Part shown: positions 1-9,034 of the stretch, piece after piece
Numbering within the stretch: the first letter of the stretch is position 1
Layout of the letters: each line of letters begins with the position of its first letter
DNA from: Paenibacillus silviterrae
Lineage (GTDB): Bacteria; Bacillota; Bacilli; Paenibacillales; NBRC-103111
Assembly: GCF_030167925.1 (NCBI RefSeq)
Contig: NZ_JASKUT010000001.1
Location: 372,001 to 436,000 of the forward strand
Length of the DNA stretch: 64,000 nt
Direction of reading: 5' to 3'
Program-made: the position numbers and the translations under genes
Notes under the pieces: model-generated
What the model was told of the DNA's origin: nothing
Databases searched by the model: none
What the model saw: the letters and a program-made list of their open reading frames with translations, nothing else

Positions 1-2
1 AT

Positions 3-509
3 GTATGGGGGCGGGCGGTCGGGTGGTATGCGATGGCGCTCGTAGATGTGCTGGAGCTGCTGGAAGGCGAGCCCGCCGATACGCAGCCGATGAAGAGCGC
101 TTTGAAGGAGCTCGTAGATGATATGCTGCCGCACCGTCATCCCGGCGGCATGTGGTACCAGGTTGTCGACAGGGCGGATCATCCGGATAATTATCCGGAA
201 TCCAGCGGGACGTTGATGCTTGGCTATGCGATCCTGAAGGGAGTCCGGTTAGGTTATTTGCCACTGGAATACCGCGGCTATGGGCTGGAGGCTTTTGACG
301 GTACGCTGAGCACGTACCTGCGTGAGGAGGAGGACAACGTGCTGCTTGGCGGCATCTGCCGAAGCGCGGGGCTTGGAACGAAACCGGAGAGCGGTCAAAT
401 CAGGGACGGAAGCGTTGAATACTATCTGCTTCAGGAGCAGGTCGTCGAAAATAACGGACACGGCGTGGCGCCGCTGCTGATGTGTTATAACGAAATCAAG
501 CTGCTTTGA
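3..509 (+). CDS. GH105/GH88-family unsaturated glycuronyl hydrolase, 3' part
   Basis: Only the C-terminal part lies in the window; the frame is open to base 3, so the gene begins upstream. The first visible residues read WGRAVGWYAMALVDVLELL, the hallmark segment of GH88/GH105 (YteR/YesR-like) enzymes. These hydrate the unsaturated uronyl residue left by polysaccharide lyases and release it from the oligosaccharide in the cytoplasm. The inner ATG at 33 lies inside this conserved block and is not a real start. The gene is followed after 28 bp by the DHDPS-family gene and garD on the same strand, which fits stepwise uronate catabolism. The catalytic Asp should lie in the missing part. The family call is strong; the substrate is unknown. 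Confidence 0.85.
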   Translation, partial: VWGRAVGWYAMALVDVLELLEGEPADTQPMKSALKELVDDMLPHRHPGGMWYQVVDRADHPDNYPESSGTLMLGYAILKGVRLGYLPLEYRGYGLEAFDGTLSTYLREEEDNVLLGGICRSAGLGTKPESGQIRDGSVEYYLLQEQVVENNGHGVAPLLMCYNEIKLL

Positions 510-537
510 CAGGCTCGTACACTAGGAGGAGATACAC

Positions 538-1434
538 ATGGATACAAGCTGGATTCGCGGAGTCATACCGCCGATCGTCACCCCGGTGGATGCGGAGGAG
601 AACGTAGAGGAGCAAGGACTTCGGCGTGTGGTCGAGCACGTGCTGGCCGGCGGGGTTCACGGGATCCTGTCGCTCGGAAGCAACGGAGAATTTTATGGGC
701 TGGATCATGAGCAGCAGGAACGAGCGGTTACGATTACCCTGGACCAGGTCGGCGGACGGGTTCCGGTTTATATGGGGATCGGAGCGATTACGACCAAGGA
801 GTGCGTGAAGCTGGCGCGTTTGGGAGAGAAGCTGGGCGCGCAGGCGCTCACGATCCTGCCGCCGATGTTTCTGACCCCTTCGGACGACGAGCTTTACCGG
901 CATTTCCGCACGGTAGCCGAAGCGACGCCGCTTCCCCTGCTGTTATACAACAATCCTGACCGCGTCGGCAACAACATTTCGCTTTCGCTGCTCGAGCGGC
1001 TGGCGACGGTTCCGAACATTGTCGGGATGAAGGACAGCAGCGGTGACCTGACACTGACCGCGGAGTATATTAGGCGAACACGGCACCTTGGATTTCGCGT
1101 CATGGCGGGACGGGATGTGATGATTCTCGGCTCGCTTGCTTACGGTGCCGTCGGCTGTGTCGCTTCGACAGCCAATATCGTTCCGGCGCTGGTTGTGGAA
1201 ATATACGATCGCTTTATAAATGGTGATCTGCCGGGTTCGCTGGAGGCACAGTTTAAGCTGGCACCGCTGAGAATGGCCTTTAATCTTGCCAGCTTCCCTG
1301 TCGTGACGAAGGAAGCGATGAATTTGGTCGGCGTTGAGGTAGGAGCGTCTATTCTGCCGAATACCGCTTGCTCCGAGGCCAACCGCGAGAAGCTTCGAGA
1401 CATTTTGTACCAAATGGGAGCTTTAAAATCATAG
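538..1434 (+). CDS. DHDPS/NAL-family (DapA-like) keto-acid lyase or dehydratase
   Basis: This 298-residue class I aldolase-fold protein belongs to the dihydrodipicolinate synthase family. It has GSNGEF at 47-52 (the GTTGE-like loop), the catalytic Tyr in YNNP (Y137) and the Schiff-base Lys in GMKDSSG (K165). The start follows AGGAGG at good spacing. It lies 16 bp upstream of galactarate dehydratase, whose product is 5-keto-4-deoxyglucarate. A role as 5-keto-4-deoxyglucarate dehydratase/aldolase or as a 2-keto-3-deoxy sugar-acid aldolase is therefore likely. True lysine-pathway DapA is unlikely in this context. The family is certain; the substrate is inferred from neighbours only. Confidence 0.85.
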   Translation: MDTSWIRGVIPPIVTPVDAEENVEEQGLRRVVEHVLAGGVHGILSLGSNGEFYGLDHEQQERAVTITLDQVGGRVPVYMGIGAITTKECVKLARLGEKLGAQALTILPPMFLTPSDDELYRHFRTVAEATPLPLLLYNNPDRVGNNISLSLLERLATVPNIVGMKDSSGDLTLTAEYIRRTRHLGFRVMAGRDVMILGSLAYGAVGCVASTANIVPALVVEIYDRFINGDLPGSLEAQFKLAPLRMAFNLASFPVVTKEAMNLVGVEVGASILPNTACSEANREKLRDILYQMGALKS

Positions 1435-1450
1435 TAAAGGAGGGGCTGCT

Positions 1451-2989
1451 ATGACAGGCGCGGAACCTAAGGGAAATGAGACACCGCTGTACATTAAGGT
1501 GAACGAGAAGGACAATGTTGCCATTATAGTCAATTCCGGCGGCTTGCCGAAGGGGACCGTGTTCCCGTGCGGTCTCGAGCTCCATGAGCGCATTCCGCAA
1601 GGACATAAGGTAGCGCTGGAGGATCTTCGTGAGGGGGACCCGATCGTTCGTTACGGCGAAATCATCGGTTGTGCTGCCGGACCGATAGCCAAGGGACGCT
1701 GGGTGGAGGAATCGATGGTGACCCTTCCGACACCTCCCCGGCTGCAGGAGCTGCCGCTCGCAAACGCGGTACCGAAACCGCTGCCGCCGCTAGAGGGCTA
1801 TACCTTCGAGGGATACCGGAATAAGGATGGCAGTGTCGGCACGAAGAACATCCTCGGCATCACCACGAGTGTTCAATGTGTGGCTGGGGTTCTGGAGTTC
1901 GCGGTCAAACGGATTAAGGAGCAGCTGCTGCCGAACTATCCCAACGTGGAGGATGTTGTCGCTTTAACCCATAACTATGGCTGCGGCGTTGCCATCCAGG
2001 CACCGGACGCTATTATACCGATCCGAACGATTCAGAATATCGCCGTCAATCCGAACTTTGGCGGCGAGGTGCTGGTGGTCGGGCTCGGCTGTGAGAAGCT
2101 CGTGCCGGACCGGTTAATCCCGGACGGCGATACGGGCAAGCTGATCACACTGCAGGATCATCCCGGCTTTCACAGCATGCTGGAGTCGATAATGCGTCAG
2201 GCGGAGGAACGGCTGGCTGCATTGAACTCGAGGCAGCGGGTTACGTGTCCGGCTTCCGATTTGGTCGTGGGGCTGCAGTGCGGCGGAAGCGACGCCTTCT
2301 CGGGCGTAACGGCGAATCCCGCCGTCGGCTACGCGGCGGATTTATTAGTACGCGCAGGGGCGACGGTCATGTTCTCGGAGGTAACGGAGGTGCGGGATGC
2401 CGTTCATCTGCTGACGCCGAGGGTGGTGAACGAGGAGGTCGGCCGTCATTTGCTGCGCGAGATGGCTTGGTACGACAATTATCTGAAGCAGGGACAAGCG
2501 GACCGCAGCGCCAACCCGACGCCGGGCAACAAAAAAGGCGGTCTTGCGAATATTGTAGAGAAGGCACTCGGATCGATTGTGAAATCAGGCACAAGCGCGA
2601 TCGCAGGTGTGCTGTCCCCGGGCGAGAAGGCTGCGCAGAAAGGTTTGCTATACGCAGCGACACCCGCGAGCGACTTCGTGTGCGGCACCCTGCAGCTGGC
2701 CTCCGGCGTCAACATGCAGGTATTTACGACCGGGAGAGGAACGCCCTATGGGCTGGCTGTTGTGCCGGTAATTAAAGTAGCTACGCGCAGCGCCTTGATG
2801 GAGCAGTGGCACGATTTGATCGACATTAACGCAGGGACGATTGCAACCGGTGAGGAGACCATCGAAGAGGTGGGTTGGCGTATCTTCCATACCATTCTTG
2901 AGGTGGCGAGCGGAAACAAGAAAACGTGGGCAGATCACTGGGGCCTGCATAACGACCTGTGCTTATTTAACCCCGCGCCGGTTACGTAA
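1451..2989 (+). CDS. garD: Galactarate dehydratase
   Basis: This 512-residue enzyme resembles enterobacterial GarD along its whole length. It has an N-terminal SAF-like domain (FYIKV/NVAIIVN-type start), the [13 protein letters not shown] segment, [37 protein letters not shown], and the typical C-terminus ending FNPAPVT. It dehydrates meso-galactarate to 5-keto-4-deoxyglucarate (EC 4.2.1.42). The altronate dehydratase UxaA is a relative, but the match to GarD is closer throughout. AGGAGGGGC sits upstream of the ATG. It ends the GH105-aldolase-garD operon just before a terminator hairpin. It links degradation of galacturonate-type residues to central metabolism, probably after oxidation of the sugar to an aldarate by an enzyme not seen here. 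Confidence 0.93.
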   Translation: MTGAEPKGNETPLYIKVNEKDNVAIIVNSGGLPKGTVFPCGLELHERIPQGHKVALEDLREGDPIVRYGEIIGCAAGPIAKGRWVEESMVTLPTPPRLQELPLANAVPKPLPPLEGYTFEGYRNKDGSVGTKNILGITTSVQCVAGVLEFAVKRIKEQLLPNYPNVEDVVALTHNYGCGVAIQAPDAIIPIRTIQNIAVNPNFGGEVLVVGLGCEKLVPDRLIPDGDTGKLITLQDHPGFHSMLESIMRQAEERLAALNSRQRVTCPASDLVVGLQCGGSDAFSGVTANPAVGYAADLLVRAGATVMFSEVTEVRDAVHLLTPRVVNEEVGRHLLREMAWYDNYLKQGQADRSANPTPGNKKGGLANIVEKALGSIVKSGTSAIAGVLSPGEKAAQKGLLYAATPASDFVCGTLQLASGVNMQVFTTGRGTPYGLAVVPVIKVATRSALMEQWHDLIDINAGTIATGEETIEEVGWRIFHTILEVASGNKKTWADHWGLHNDLCLFNPAPVT

Positions 2990-3003
2990 AAATAGTTGAC
3001 GAC

Positions 3004-3051
3004 GAGCTGACCTTGCTTTTATGGCAAGCGGTCAGCTCTTGTTGTTTTTAT
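3004..3051 (+). terminator. Rho-independent terminator after garD
   Basis: A 9-bp stem GAGCTGACC/GGTCAGCTC with an inner CTTGC/GCAAG stem is followed by TTGTTGTTTTTAT. It overlaps the 3' end of the convergent AraC-family gene. Confidence 0.85.
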
Positions 3052-3814
3052 ATTTGCCCGGGGAAACGCCGATAAATTTTTTGAATTGACGCATAAAATG
3101 GGTATCGTTCTCATAACCGCACATCTTGGCGATCGCGGCGACGGATAAGGAGCTGTTATTGAGCAAATATTGGGCATACTCCAGTCTGGCGTTAATCATG
3201 TCCGAGATGACGGAACAGCCGAAGAGCTCCTTATAAATATGCTGGAAGTAGGATTTGCTCAAATTCACGCTGGAAGCGAGCTTCTCCACCGATACCTGGT
3301 TGCCAGGCGAACTGTACAATTCGTTGCGCAGCTCCGAAAACAGGAGAAAGTACTGATTCGTCTTCTCAGGCAGCGGCTTTTTTTCATTGACATTGCACAG
3401 CTTCATAAATAGCGTTCTGACCTCCGAGTCGATGATCGAATCCCGAAGCGGTCCGCCGAGTCTTAAGGTGCTTTGCAGCTCCATGATGCTTCTCGAAATT
3501 TGAAACGGGTCTCTGGCCTGAACCGGCTTATCCAACGGGAAATGTAAGCGGCTTACCAGTTCATGAACGTCATCTCCGCTGCAGTGGAACCAGTCGTTGA
3601 CGAACGGCTTGTCCACCTCCCGATATAGATGACGCCTGTAGGGACTAAACAATATATAACTGTATTTATCCGGCCGCATTGCGTTGTCGTCGACTACAAT
3701 CTCGCATCTGCTGCGAAAAAAAACAAAAGCATAATCTCCCGATCCGTTCGGACGGTCAATGGTAATCCCGTTCGGATGAATAAAGTTATAGCCGCAGCTT
3801 ATCAATTGGATCAT
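3032..3814 (-). CDS. AraC-family transcriptional regulator
   Basis: The protein is about 260 residues. An N-terminal cupin-like sensing domain (HPNGITIDRPNGSGDY and following) precedes a C-terminal double helix-turn-helix, with VEKLASSVNLSKSYFQHIYK and VAAIAKMCGYENDTHFMRQF as the two recognition blocks and the final GVSPGKYK. A longer frame begins at a TTG at 3838, but GGGGAG lies seven bases before the ATG at 3814, so that start is chosen. The gene diverges from the GH51 arabinofuranosidase gene with almost fully overlapping promoters. It probably controls that gene, and perhaps the garD operon, in response to an imported sugar. Ligand unknown. Confidence 0.9.
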   Translation of the reverse strand: MIQLISCGYNFIHPNGITIDRPNGSGDYAFVFFRSRCEIVVDDNAMRPDKYSYILFSPYRRHLYREVDKPFVNDWFHCSGDDVHELVSRLHFPLDKPVQARDPFQISRSIMELQSTLRLGGPLRDSIIDSEVRTLFMKLCNVNEKKPLPEKTNQYFLLFSELRNELYSSPGNQVSVEKLASSVNLSKSYFQHIYKELFGCSVISDMINARLEYAQYLLNNSSLSVAAIAKMCGYENDTHFMRQFKKFIGVSPGKYKNNKS

Positions 3815-3855
3815 TCGAGCTCTCCCCAAAAAGCACAAAAGGTCAGTTTTTCCCC

Positions 3856-3884
3856 ATTATAATTTATTGAATGCCGGGTAACAA
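3856..3884 (-). promoter_or_regulatory. Predicted sigma-A promoter of the AraC-family gene
   Basis: On the minus strand TTGTTA (3879-3884) is 17 bases from TATAAT (3856-3861). Initiation near 3849 would give a leader of about 35 bases to the ATG at 3814. Confidence 0.7.
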
Positions 3885-3895
3885 CAGCCTATACT
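3867..3895 (+). promoter_or_regulatory. Predicted sigma-A promoter of the GH51 gene
   Basis: TTGAAT (3867-3872) and TATACT (3890-3895) are separated by exactly 17 bases. It overlaps the divergent AraC promoter over 18 bases, so the two cannot be occupied at once. Confidence 0.7.
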
Positions 3896-3936
3896 TTTTA
3901 CAAACAGAGCAATTTCCAGGGAGGGTAATGGGAAGG

Positions 3937-5430
3937 ATGAAAAGTAACCTTATCATCAATACGGATATCACGACGGGAACTATCAGCAAGCATATTTACG
4001 GCCACTTTGCAGAGCATCTCGGAAGGTGCATATACGAAGGCATTTGGGTGGGAGAGGATTCGCCCATTGCCAACACCCAAGGCATTCGAAACGATGTGCT
4101 GGATGCGCTGCGAAGGCTCGAGATTCCGAACCTCCGCTGGCCGGGAGGCTGCTTCGCGGATGAATACCACTGGAAGGACGGGATCGGCCCGCGGGAGCAG
4201 CGTAAGAGAATGGTGAACACCCATTGGGGCGGCGTCGTGGAGAATAACCATTTTGGCACCCACGAGTTCCTGATGCTGTGTGATATGCTTGGTGCCGAGC
4301 CTTACATTAACGGCAATGTGGGCAGCGGAACCGTTCAGGAAATGCAGGAATGGGTAGAGTATATGACATTTGACGGCGAATCTCCTATGGCCGACCTGCG
4401 AAGAGCAAATGGAAGGGAAAAGCCGTGGAAGGTTGCCTTCTTTGGAGTAGGCAATGAAAACTGGGGCTGCGGCGGTCATATGCGTCCCGAATATTATGCC
4501 GATCTGTATCGCCGTTATCAAACCTATGTACGAAATTATGGAGATAACAAAATATATAAAATCGCCTGCGGGGCCAATTCCTTCGATTACCATTGGACGG
4601 AGGTGTTAATGCAGCAGGCTGCTTCTCATATGCATGGTCTGAGCCTGCATTATTACACGGTTCCGAAGACGTGGAAGGATAAAGGGGAGGCAACCGGTTT
4701 TCCCGAAGACGAATGGTTTGCTACGATCAAAAATGCGATGGTGATGGACGAGCTGGTAACCAAGCACTCCACCATCATGGATAAGTATGACCCGGCCAAG
4801 CGGGTAGGCTTGATTGTGGATGAATGGGGGACCTGGTACAACGTAGAGCCGGGCACGAATCCAGGCTTCCTGTATCAGCAAAATACGATCCGGGATGCTA
4901 TCGTGGCCGGGCTTACGCTGAATATTTTCCACAAGCACAGTGACCGCGTCCGCATGGCCAACATCGCTCAAACGGTGAATGTGCTGCAGGCGATGATCTT
5001 GACGGAAGGGGAGAAGATGCTTCTGACGCCGACCTACCATGTATTCGAGATGTTCAAGGTTCATCAGGATGCGGCGGCGCTGCACATTCATAACGATTCG
5101 GAGCTCTACGAAATGGAGGGCCAATCGATCCCACAGATAAGTGCTTCTGCATCCAAGGCGGCGGATGGGACTGTACATATCAGTCTATGTAATGTCAGCC
5201 ACTTGACTGCTGCGGATGTGGACATTCAGCTGCGCGGCACCGTCGAAGCCCAAATTGGCTCGATCCGCGGCACAATCTTAACCTCCGAACAACTCGACGG
5301 TCACAATACGTTCGAGCAGCCGGAGCGGATCCGGCCCGCCCTGTTTGATCGATTTGCGCTCAAGGAGAACAAGCTGACGGTTACCCTGCCGCCGATGTCC
5401 GTCGTCGTGCTGGCTGTGGAGCCAAGCTGA
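3937..5430 (+). CDS. abfA: GH51 alpha-L-arabinofuranosidase
   Basis: This is a 497-residue GH51 retaining enzyme that removes alpha-L-arabinofuranosyl groups from oligosaccharides. It has [19 protein letters not shown] near the N-terminus, [13 protein letters not shown], the acid/base Glu in GVGNENWG (E174), and the nucleophile Glu in IVDEWGTWY (E296). No signal peptide is present, so it should act in the cytoplasm. The reading frame is open from 3871, but family members start with a short run before the IYG block. That supports the ATG at 3937, or the nearby ATG at 3928 with GGGAGGG. It diverges from an AraC regulator and is followed four bases later by a DUF6171 gene. Confidence 0.92.
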   Translation: MKSNLIINTDITTGTISKHIYGHFAEHLGRCIYEGIWVGEDSPIANTQGIRNDVLDALRRLEIPNLRWPGGCFADEYHWKDGIGPREQRKRMVNTHWGGVVENNHFGTHEFLMLCDMLGAEPYINGNVGSGTVQEMQEWVEYMTFDGESPMADLRRANGREKPWKVAFFGVGNENWGCGGHMRPEYYADLYRRYQTYVRNYGDNKIYKIACGANSFDYHWTEVLMQQAASHMHGLSLHYYTVPKTWKDKGEATGFPEDEWFATIKNAMVMDELVTKHSTIMDKYDPAKRVGLIVDEWGTWYNVEPGTNPGFLYQQNTIRDAIVAGLTLNIFHKHSDRVRMANIAQTVNVLQAMILTEGEKMLLTPTYHVFEMFKVHQDAAALHIHNDSELYEMEGQSIPQISASASKAADGTVHISLCNVSHLTAADVDIQLRGTVEAQIGSIRGTILTSEQLDGHNTFEQPERIRPALFDRFALKENKLTVTLPPMSVVVLAVEPS

Positions 5431-5434
5431 GCCT

Positions 5435-5698
5435 ATGCGGAACGGCACAGATTCATGTAAGGGCTGCTCGGCGGATGTGAATGTAACCGAAGCGCAAATT
5501 CAGCGGGTGCTGGCTTCGCTTGAAGCGAAGGGAATCGAATGCGTCACTCCGGAGCTGTATCAAGAGCGGCTGAGCAGCTGCGAGCAATGCCCGTCCCTTC
5601 TGTACGGGACCACGTGTCAATACTGCGGATGCATCGTCCGCATACGAGCGAGGATGGCCGACAAGCATTGCCCTAGGCCGGGCGGCGCGTTTTGGTAA
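5435..5698 (+). CDS. Small Cys-rich protein, DUF6171-like
   Basis: The 87-residue protein has paired cysteines (CKGC near the N-terminus, then CEQCP, CQYCGC and a later DKHCP), suggesting a small zinc- or iron-sulfur-binding fold. The pattern and length resemble DUF6171 proteins common in Paenibacillus, whose function is unknown. It starts four bases after the GH51 stop and is probably co-transcribed. The middle part (ITEAQIQRVL-like helix) resembles a helical spacer. No enzymatic role can be assigned. Confidence 0.7.
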   Translation: MRNGTDSCKGCSADVNVTEAQIQRVLASLEAKGIECVTPELYQERLSSCEQCPSLLYGTTCQYCGCIVRIRARMADKHCPRPGGAFW

Positions 5699-5725
5699 CA
5701 CCTTAGGGATGCTCCCGACTTTAGC

Positions 5726-5749
5726 CATAGCCCGAGCCATCGGGCTATG
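5726..5749. terminator. Intergenic terminator-like hairpin
   Basis: A perfect 10-bp stem CATAGCCCGA/TCGGGCTATG with loop GCCA lies between convergent genes and touches the 3' end of the NlpC/P60 gene. The T-tract is weak (TTTGC), so termination on either strand is only probable. Confidence 0.55.
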
Positions 5750-6452
5750 TTTGCGTTCCGGGAACAATCCCGCCACCGAAGAGGAAGCGGTGGTTCAATT
5801 GCCGCCAGGTGATCTTGTCGATCCGTACGCCGCCGCTCTTTTTCGAAGCGCTATGGATGATTTTCCCGTTCCCCAGATAGATGGCCATATGCGTAATCGG
5901 TTTTTCCGAAGGCTTCAAGCCTTTGTAGCTTGCCGGGTCTTCCCCCCGGTAGCTTGTGAAGAACAGCAAATCGCCCCGCCGTGCTCTTCGGAGGGAAGTA
6001 TAGGTTTTGGGGGCAAACGCTTTGACATACGCCGCTTGACTCCTGGCGTCCCAAGGCAAATCCATCCCCAAGGAAGACAGGAGCACCCATCTCGTAAAAT
6101 CGGAGCAATCGAAGGTGGAAGGCTCTCGCCGATCGGAGCCGTACTCATAGGGGGTTCCCATGTAAGAGCGAGCGGTCTGGATGGCATTCTCCACATAGCT
6201 GCCGCGGATCGGGCGAATGGCAGGGTTCGGGAATTGCTTTATCAGCGGGAACCCGTTGGGATCCAGCAGCAGCGGATTGGCGTCCTTCCCTTGGGTCACG
6301 AAGCTCTTTACCCGATAGGTAAGGAGCTGTCGCTCTACCCCGGTATCCCCGAAGTACAAATCAGGATCATCAACAGCCGTATCCGCTGAGGCGCAGGATG
6401 ATAGCAGCATGAGACTGAGCAGCAGTATGATGGTCGTGTGTTTTCTCATCAT
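5745..6452 (-). CDS. NlpC/P60-family lipoprotein endopeptidase
   Basis: The 235-residue protein has a lipoprotein signal (hydrophobic run ending LMLLSSC, lipid Cys at 20). Its C-terminal NlpC/P60 domain has the catalytic Cys in FDCSDFTRW (C116), the His in ITHMAIYLGNG (H188) and the third residue probably H200. Such enzymes cleave gamma-D-Glu/meso-DAP or related bonds in cell-wall peptides, here anchored outside the membrane. AAGGA lies eight bases before the chosen ATG. It is not functionally tied to the surrounding sugar genes. Confidence 0.88.
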   Translation of the reverse strand: MMRKHTTIILLLSLMLLSSCASADTAVDDPDLYFGDTGVERQLLTYRVKSFVTQGKDANPLLLDPNGFPLIKQFPNPAIRPIRGSYVENAIQTARSYMGTPYEYGSDRREPSTFDCSDFTRWVLLSSLGMDLPWDARSQAAYVKAFAPKTYTSLRRARRGDLLFFTSYRGEDPASYKGLKPSEKPITHMAIYLGNGKIIHSASKKSGGVRIDKITWRQLNHRFLFGGGIVPGTQT

Positions 6453-6536
6453 TTCCTATGTCCTTCACGAGTCGATCTATTTTAGTCGCAGATAGATTTA
6501 CCAACACAGGAACATTTTATTCGGAGCCGTCGACCG

Positions 6537-7901
6537 CTATAGGGCGGCTGATTTCCCTTTGGCATCAGGCGATACAAGCGCCTTGCTCTCCCATGCTTTG
6601 CTTTTCCAGCGATACAATAAGATGACTCCCCGCAGCCACTCGTCGAGGATGAACACCGCCCAAATTCCCACCAATCCGAACCCCCAATGAATACCCACCA
6701 GATAGGTAAGCGGAATGCAGAGCCCCCACATGACCGAAACCCCGGTGTAGACAATAAAACGGGCGTCGCCCGCCGCACGGAGCGATTCGCCGACAACGAT
6801 GTTCAAGCAGCGTCCCGGCTCCAAAAGAAAGCCCATTAGCAGCAGCACCGCGCCTAAAGCGATGATCTGCGTGTCCTTGGTGAACAGCCCGATAAGCGTT
6901 TCACGGAATACGGCTATCAAGATAACGGCAGCCAGAGAGAGGAGCAGGCTGAGCTGAAGGCTCCGGAACATTTGCCTGTAAGCCTTTTCTTTTTCGCCCG
7001 CGCCGACGAGGCGTCCGATAATGATTTGGGTTCCGCGGCCCAGCGCGATGGCGAGAACCATGATGATGTACATGACATTTTGCGTGTAAATTCTCGTGGA
7101 TAACATCTCCGCGCCTAGAGAGGTAATAAAGTAGGTCGTAACGATTTGGCTCACGGAGTAAGACAGCTGGTTGCTTCCTGTAGGAATGCCGATAGATAAA
7201 ATCTTCCTTACGTCGTCCATTCGGCTTCGAACGAAATCCTTGATGCCGAGATTCAGTCGAACAATTCGGAATAGGATCACAATATAAACGCTTAACGCCA
7301 CGCACTGGCTGATTACAGCGGAGACGGCGACTCCCGTAACCCCCAGCTTCGGAAAGCCCCACGGGCCAAAGATAAATAAGTAGTTACCGGTAAGATTCAG
7401 CAGGTTCATGCCGATGCTGACCATCATGGTATAGCGGGTATACCCGTGGACCTGGGTAATGGCAGAGATCGTAAGATTGAGTGCCTGAAGAAAGAGAACG
7501 CCCCCTACGATCCTCAAGTAGCCTTGGGATAGGAGCAGCAAGTCCGGCTCCAGGCCGAATAGGCTGAGCAGCGATTTGCTGAACACCAGCATGACAGCGC
7601 TCAGAAGGAGTCCGAGCAGGAGGTTGAGCAGGAGTGCGACTGCGGCGTAGCTTCGAACCTCACCGGTTTTGCCGGCGCCCAAATATTGGGAAATAACGAT
7701 GGCGGAGCCGGCAGAGATGACTTGGAGCAGCAGAAAGGTGAACATGATCAGCTGGTTGGCTACGCCTACGGCCGCGACGGCTCCGTCGGACACCTTGCTG
7801 ACCATAATCGTATCGGCCATTCGCATGGACATCTGCAGCAACGATTCGATAAAGAGCGGCCAAGTAATGGCGAATAAAGCCAGCTTTTGAGGTTTACTCA
7901 T
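6537..7901 (-). CDS. MATE-family efflux transporter
   Basis: The 454-residue integral membrane protein has about twelve hydrophobic segments. The first helix (ALFAITWPLFIESLLQM) and the MRMADTIMVSKV region are typical of MatE domains, and the pattern repeats in the second half (PTGSNQLSYSVSQIV). It exports drugs or metabolites using a Na+ or H+ gradient; the substrate cannot be read from sequence. The ribosome site is weak. It diverges from thiM. Confidence 0.9.
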   Translation of the reverse strand: MSKPQKLALFAITWPLFIESLLQMSMRMADTIMVSKVSDGAVAAVGVANQLIMFTFLLLQVISAGSAIVISQYLGAGKTGEVRSYAAVALLLNLLLGLLLSAVMLVFSKSLLSLFGLEPDLLLLSQGYLRIVGGVLFLQALNLTISAITQVHGYTRYTMMVSIGMNLLNLTGNYLFIFGPWGFPKLGVTGVAVSAVISQCVALSVYIVILFRIVRLNLGIKDFVRSRMDDVRKILSIGIPTGSNQLSYSVSQIVTTYFITSLGAEMLSTRIYTQNVMYIIMVLAIALGRGTQIIIGRLVGAGEKEKAYRQMFRSLQLSLLLSLAAVILIAVFRETLIGLFTKDTQIIALGAVLLLMGFLLEPGRCLNIVVGESLRAAGDARFIVYTGVSVMWGLCIPLTYLVGIHWGFGLVGIWAVFILDEWLRGVILLYRWKSKAWESKALVSPDAKGKSAAL

Positions 7902-7988
7902 GAGTTATCGCCCGCTTTGTTTGGAGTTATTCCTATTGTAGTTCCAAACGACGGTTCGTGCATCATCTTTTTGCCATGCCGGAAGGAA

Positions 7989-8018
7989 TTGACCGACCGG
8001 GGGAAGCTCCGGTATGAT
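7989..8018 (+). promoter_or_regulatory. Predicted sigma-A promoter of thiM
   Basis: TTGACC (7989-7994) and TATGAT (8013-8018) are 18 bases apart. Initiation near 8025 gives a leader of about 93 bases that contains a terminator-like hairpin. Confidence 0.7.
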
Positions 8019-8071
8019 GGGGAGATAGGATCCGCTCGTCGTGCTTGGCGGGAGGAATTCGCAAATCTATG

Positions 8072-8098
8072 CACTTTGCTCCAGGCAAAGTGTTTTTT
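8072..8098 (+). terminator. Leader terminator (attenuator) upstream of thiM
   Basis: A perfect 8-bp stem CACTTTGC/GCAAAGTG with a 5-base loop is followed by six T. It lies between the thiM promoter and start codon, so it can only act within the thiM leader. A GCAAA at 8061-8065 can pair with TTTGC in the 5' arm and would break the terminator. No TPP-riboswitch consensus is visible. Confidence 0.7.
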
Positions 8099-8117
8099 AC
8101 GTATAGGGGGAATCGAG

Positions 8118-8936
8118 ATGGATCAACAAAGCATGCTGGAAACGATTGAGAAGGTTCGGGCGATGAAGCCGCTCGTGCATAATATTACCAATGTCGTCGT
8201 GACGAACTTCACGGCCAACGGGCTGCTGGCTCTGGGCGCTTCCCCGGTTATGACCGTCGCTCGGGATGAAGCGGCCGATATGGCCCGGATTGCGGGAGCA
8301 TTGGTTTTGAATATAGGCACCTTGGATGAGGATATCGTTTCCTCCATGCTCCTTGCAGGCCGATCCGCGAATGCCCACGGTGTCCCGGTCGTGTTCGACC
8401 CTGTAGGCGCAGGCGCTACCGCTTACCGTACGGATACCTCCCACCGTATTCTGAAGGAGCTCCGGGTTACGATTGTCAGAGGCAATGCCGCTGAAATCGC
8501 TAACCTTCTGGGCTTGGCAGGGACGATCAAAGGAGTTGATGCTGCCGGAGCAGCGGAAGACACGGAAGCGCTCGCGGTCCAAGCGGCCCAAGCATTCGAT
8601 TGTGTCGTTGTGATTACCGGCAAGGAGGATTACGTCAGTGACGGCCGTGTTACCTATAAGGTGATAGGCGGTACGCCTCTCTTGACCTATGTAACAGGCA
8701 CAGGCTGCTTATTAACGTCGATCATCGGCGCGTTCGCCGCTGCGGTGAACGATCCGGTAGCAGCGGCGGTTTCCGCGTTATCCTTTTATGGGGCTGCGGC
8801 AGTGCTCGCAGAACGAAGCTCCGGACCGGAACAACCGGGCAGCTTCCAGACGGAGCTGATCAATCAGCTCCATCGGCTGGATGGGCAAGCATGGAGAGAG
8901 CTTATTCAGATCGAACGTATCGTAAAAAAACAATAA
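8118..8936 (+). CDS. thiM: Hydroxyethylthiazole kinase
   Basis: This 272-residue ribokinase-fold enzyme phosphorylates 4-methyl-5-(2-hydroxyethyl)thiazole in thiamine salvage. PLVHNITNVVVTNFTANGLL, the region ending LGASPVM, FDPVGAGATAYR and the ATP-site VTGTGCLLTS are all present. The open frame extends upstream to 7887, but family members begin just before the HNITN block. GGGGG precedes the ATG at 8118, which is chosen. It stands alone, without thiE or thiD next to it. Its leader carries an attenuator-like hairpin. Confidence 0.93.
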   Translation: MDQQSMLETIEKVRAMKPLVHNITNVVVTNFTANGLLALGASPVMTVARDEAADMARIAGALVLNIGTLDEDIVSSMLLAGRSANAHGVPVVFDPVGAGATAYRTDTSHRILKELRVTIVRGNAAEIANLLGLAGTIKGVDAAGAAEDTEALAVQAAQAFDCVVVITGKEDYVSDGRVTYKVIGGTPLLTYVTGTGCLLTSIIGAFAAAVNDPVAAAVSALSFYGAAAVLAERSSGPEQPGSFQTELINQLHRLDGQAWRELIQIERIVKKQ

Positions 8937-9034
8937 GGAAACGTAAAATATCCCATCCCTGTGAGCGGGCCCTGTCTATACAATGGGAGGGTCAGCGGTT
9001 CATCGTAACGAAAAGCAGGAGAGGGGTACTATCT

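Noticed and set aside
3898..4593. 231-codon minus-strand frame across the GH51 gene
   Set aside because: Antisense shadow of a clear GH51 enzyme; no family similarity.
5709..6389. 226-codon plus-strand frame
   Set aside because: It lies opposite the NlpC/P60 gene, has no ribosome site and no recognisable domain, while the minus frame has all catalytic residues.
7902..8117. TPP riboswitch upstream of thiM
   Set aside because: None of the conserved TPP aptamer strings (CTGAGA, the ACCTGATCTGG-type arm) are visible and the leader is too short.
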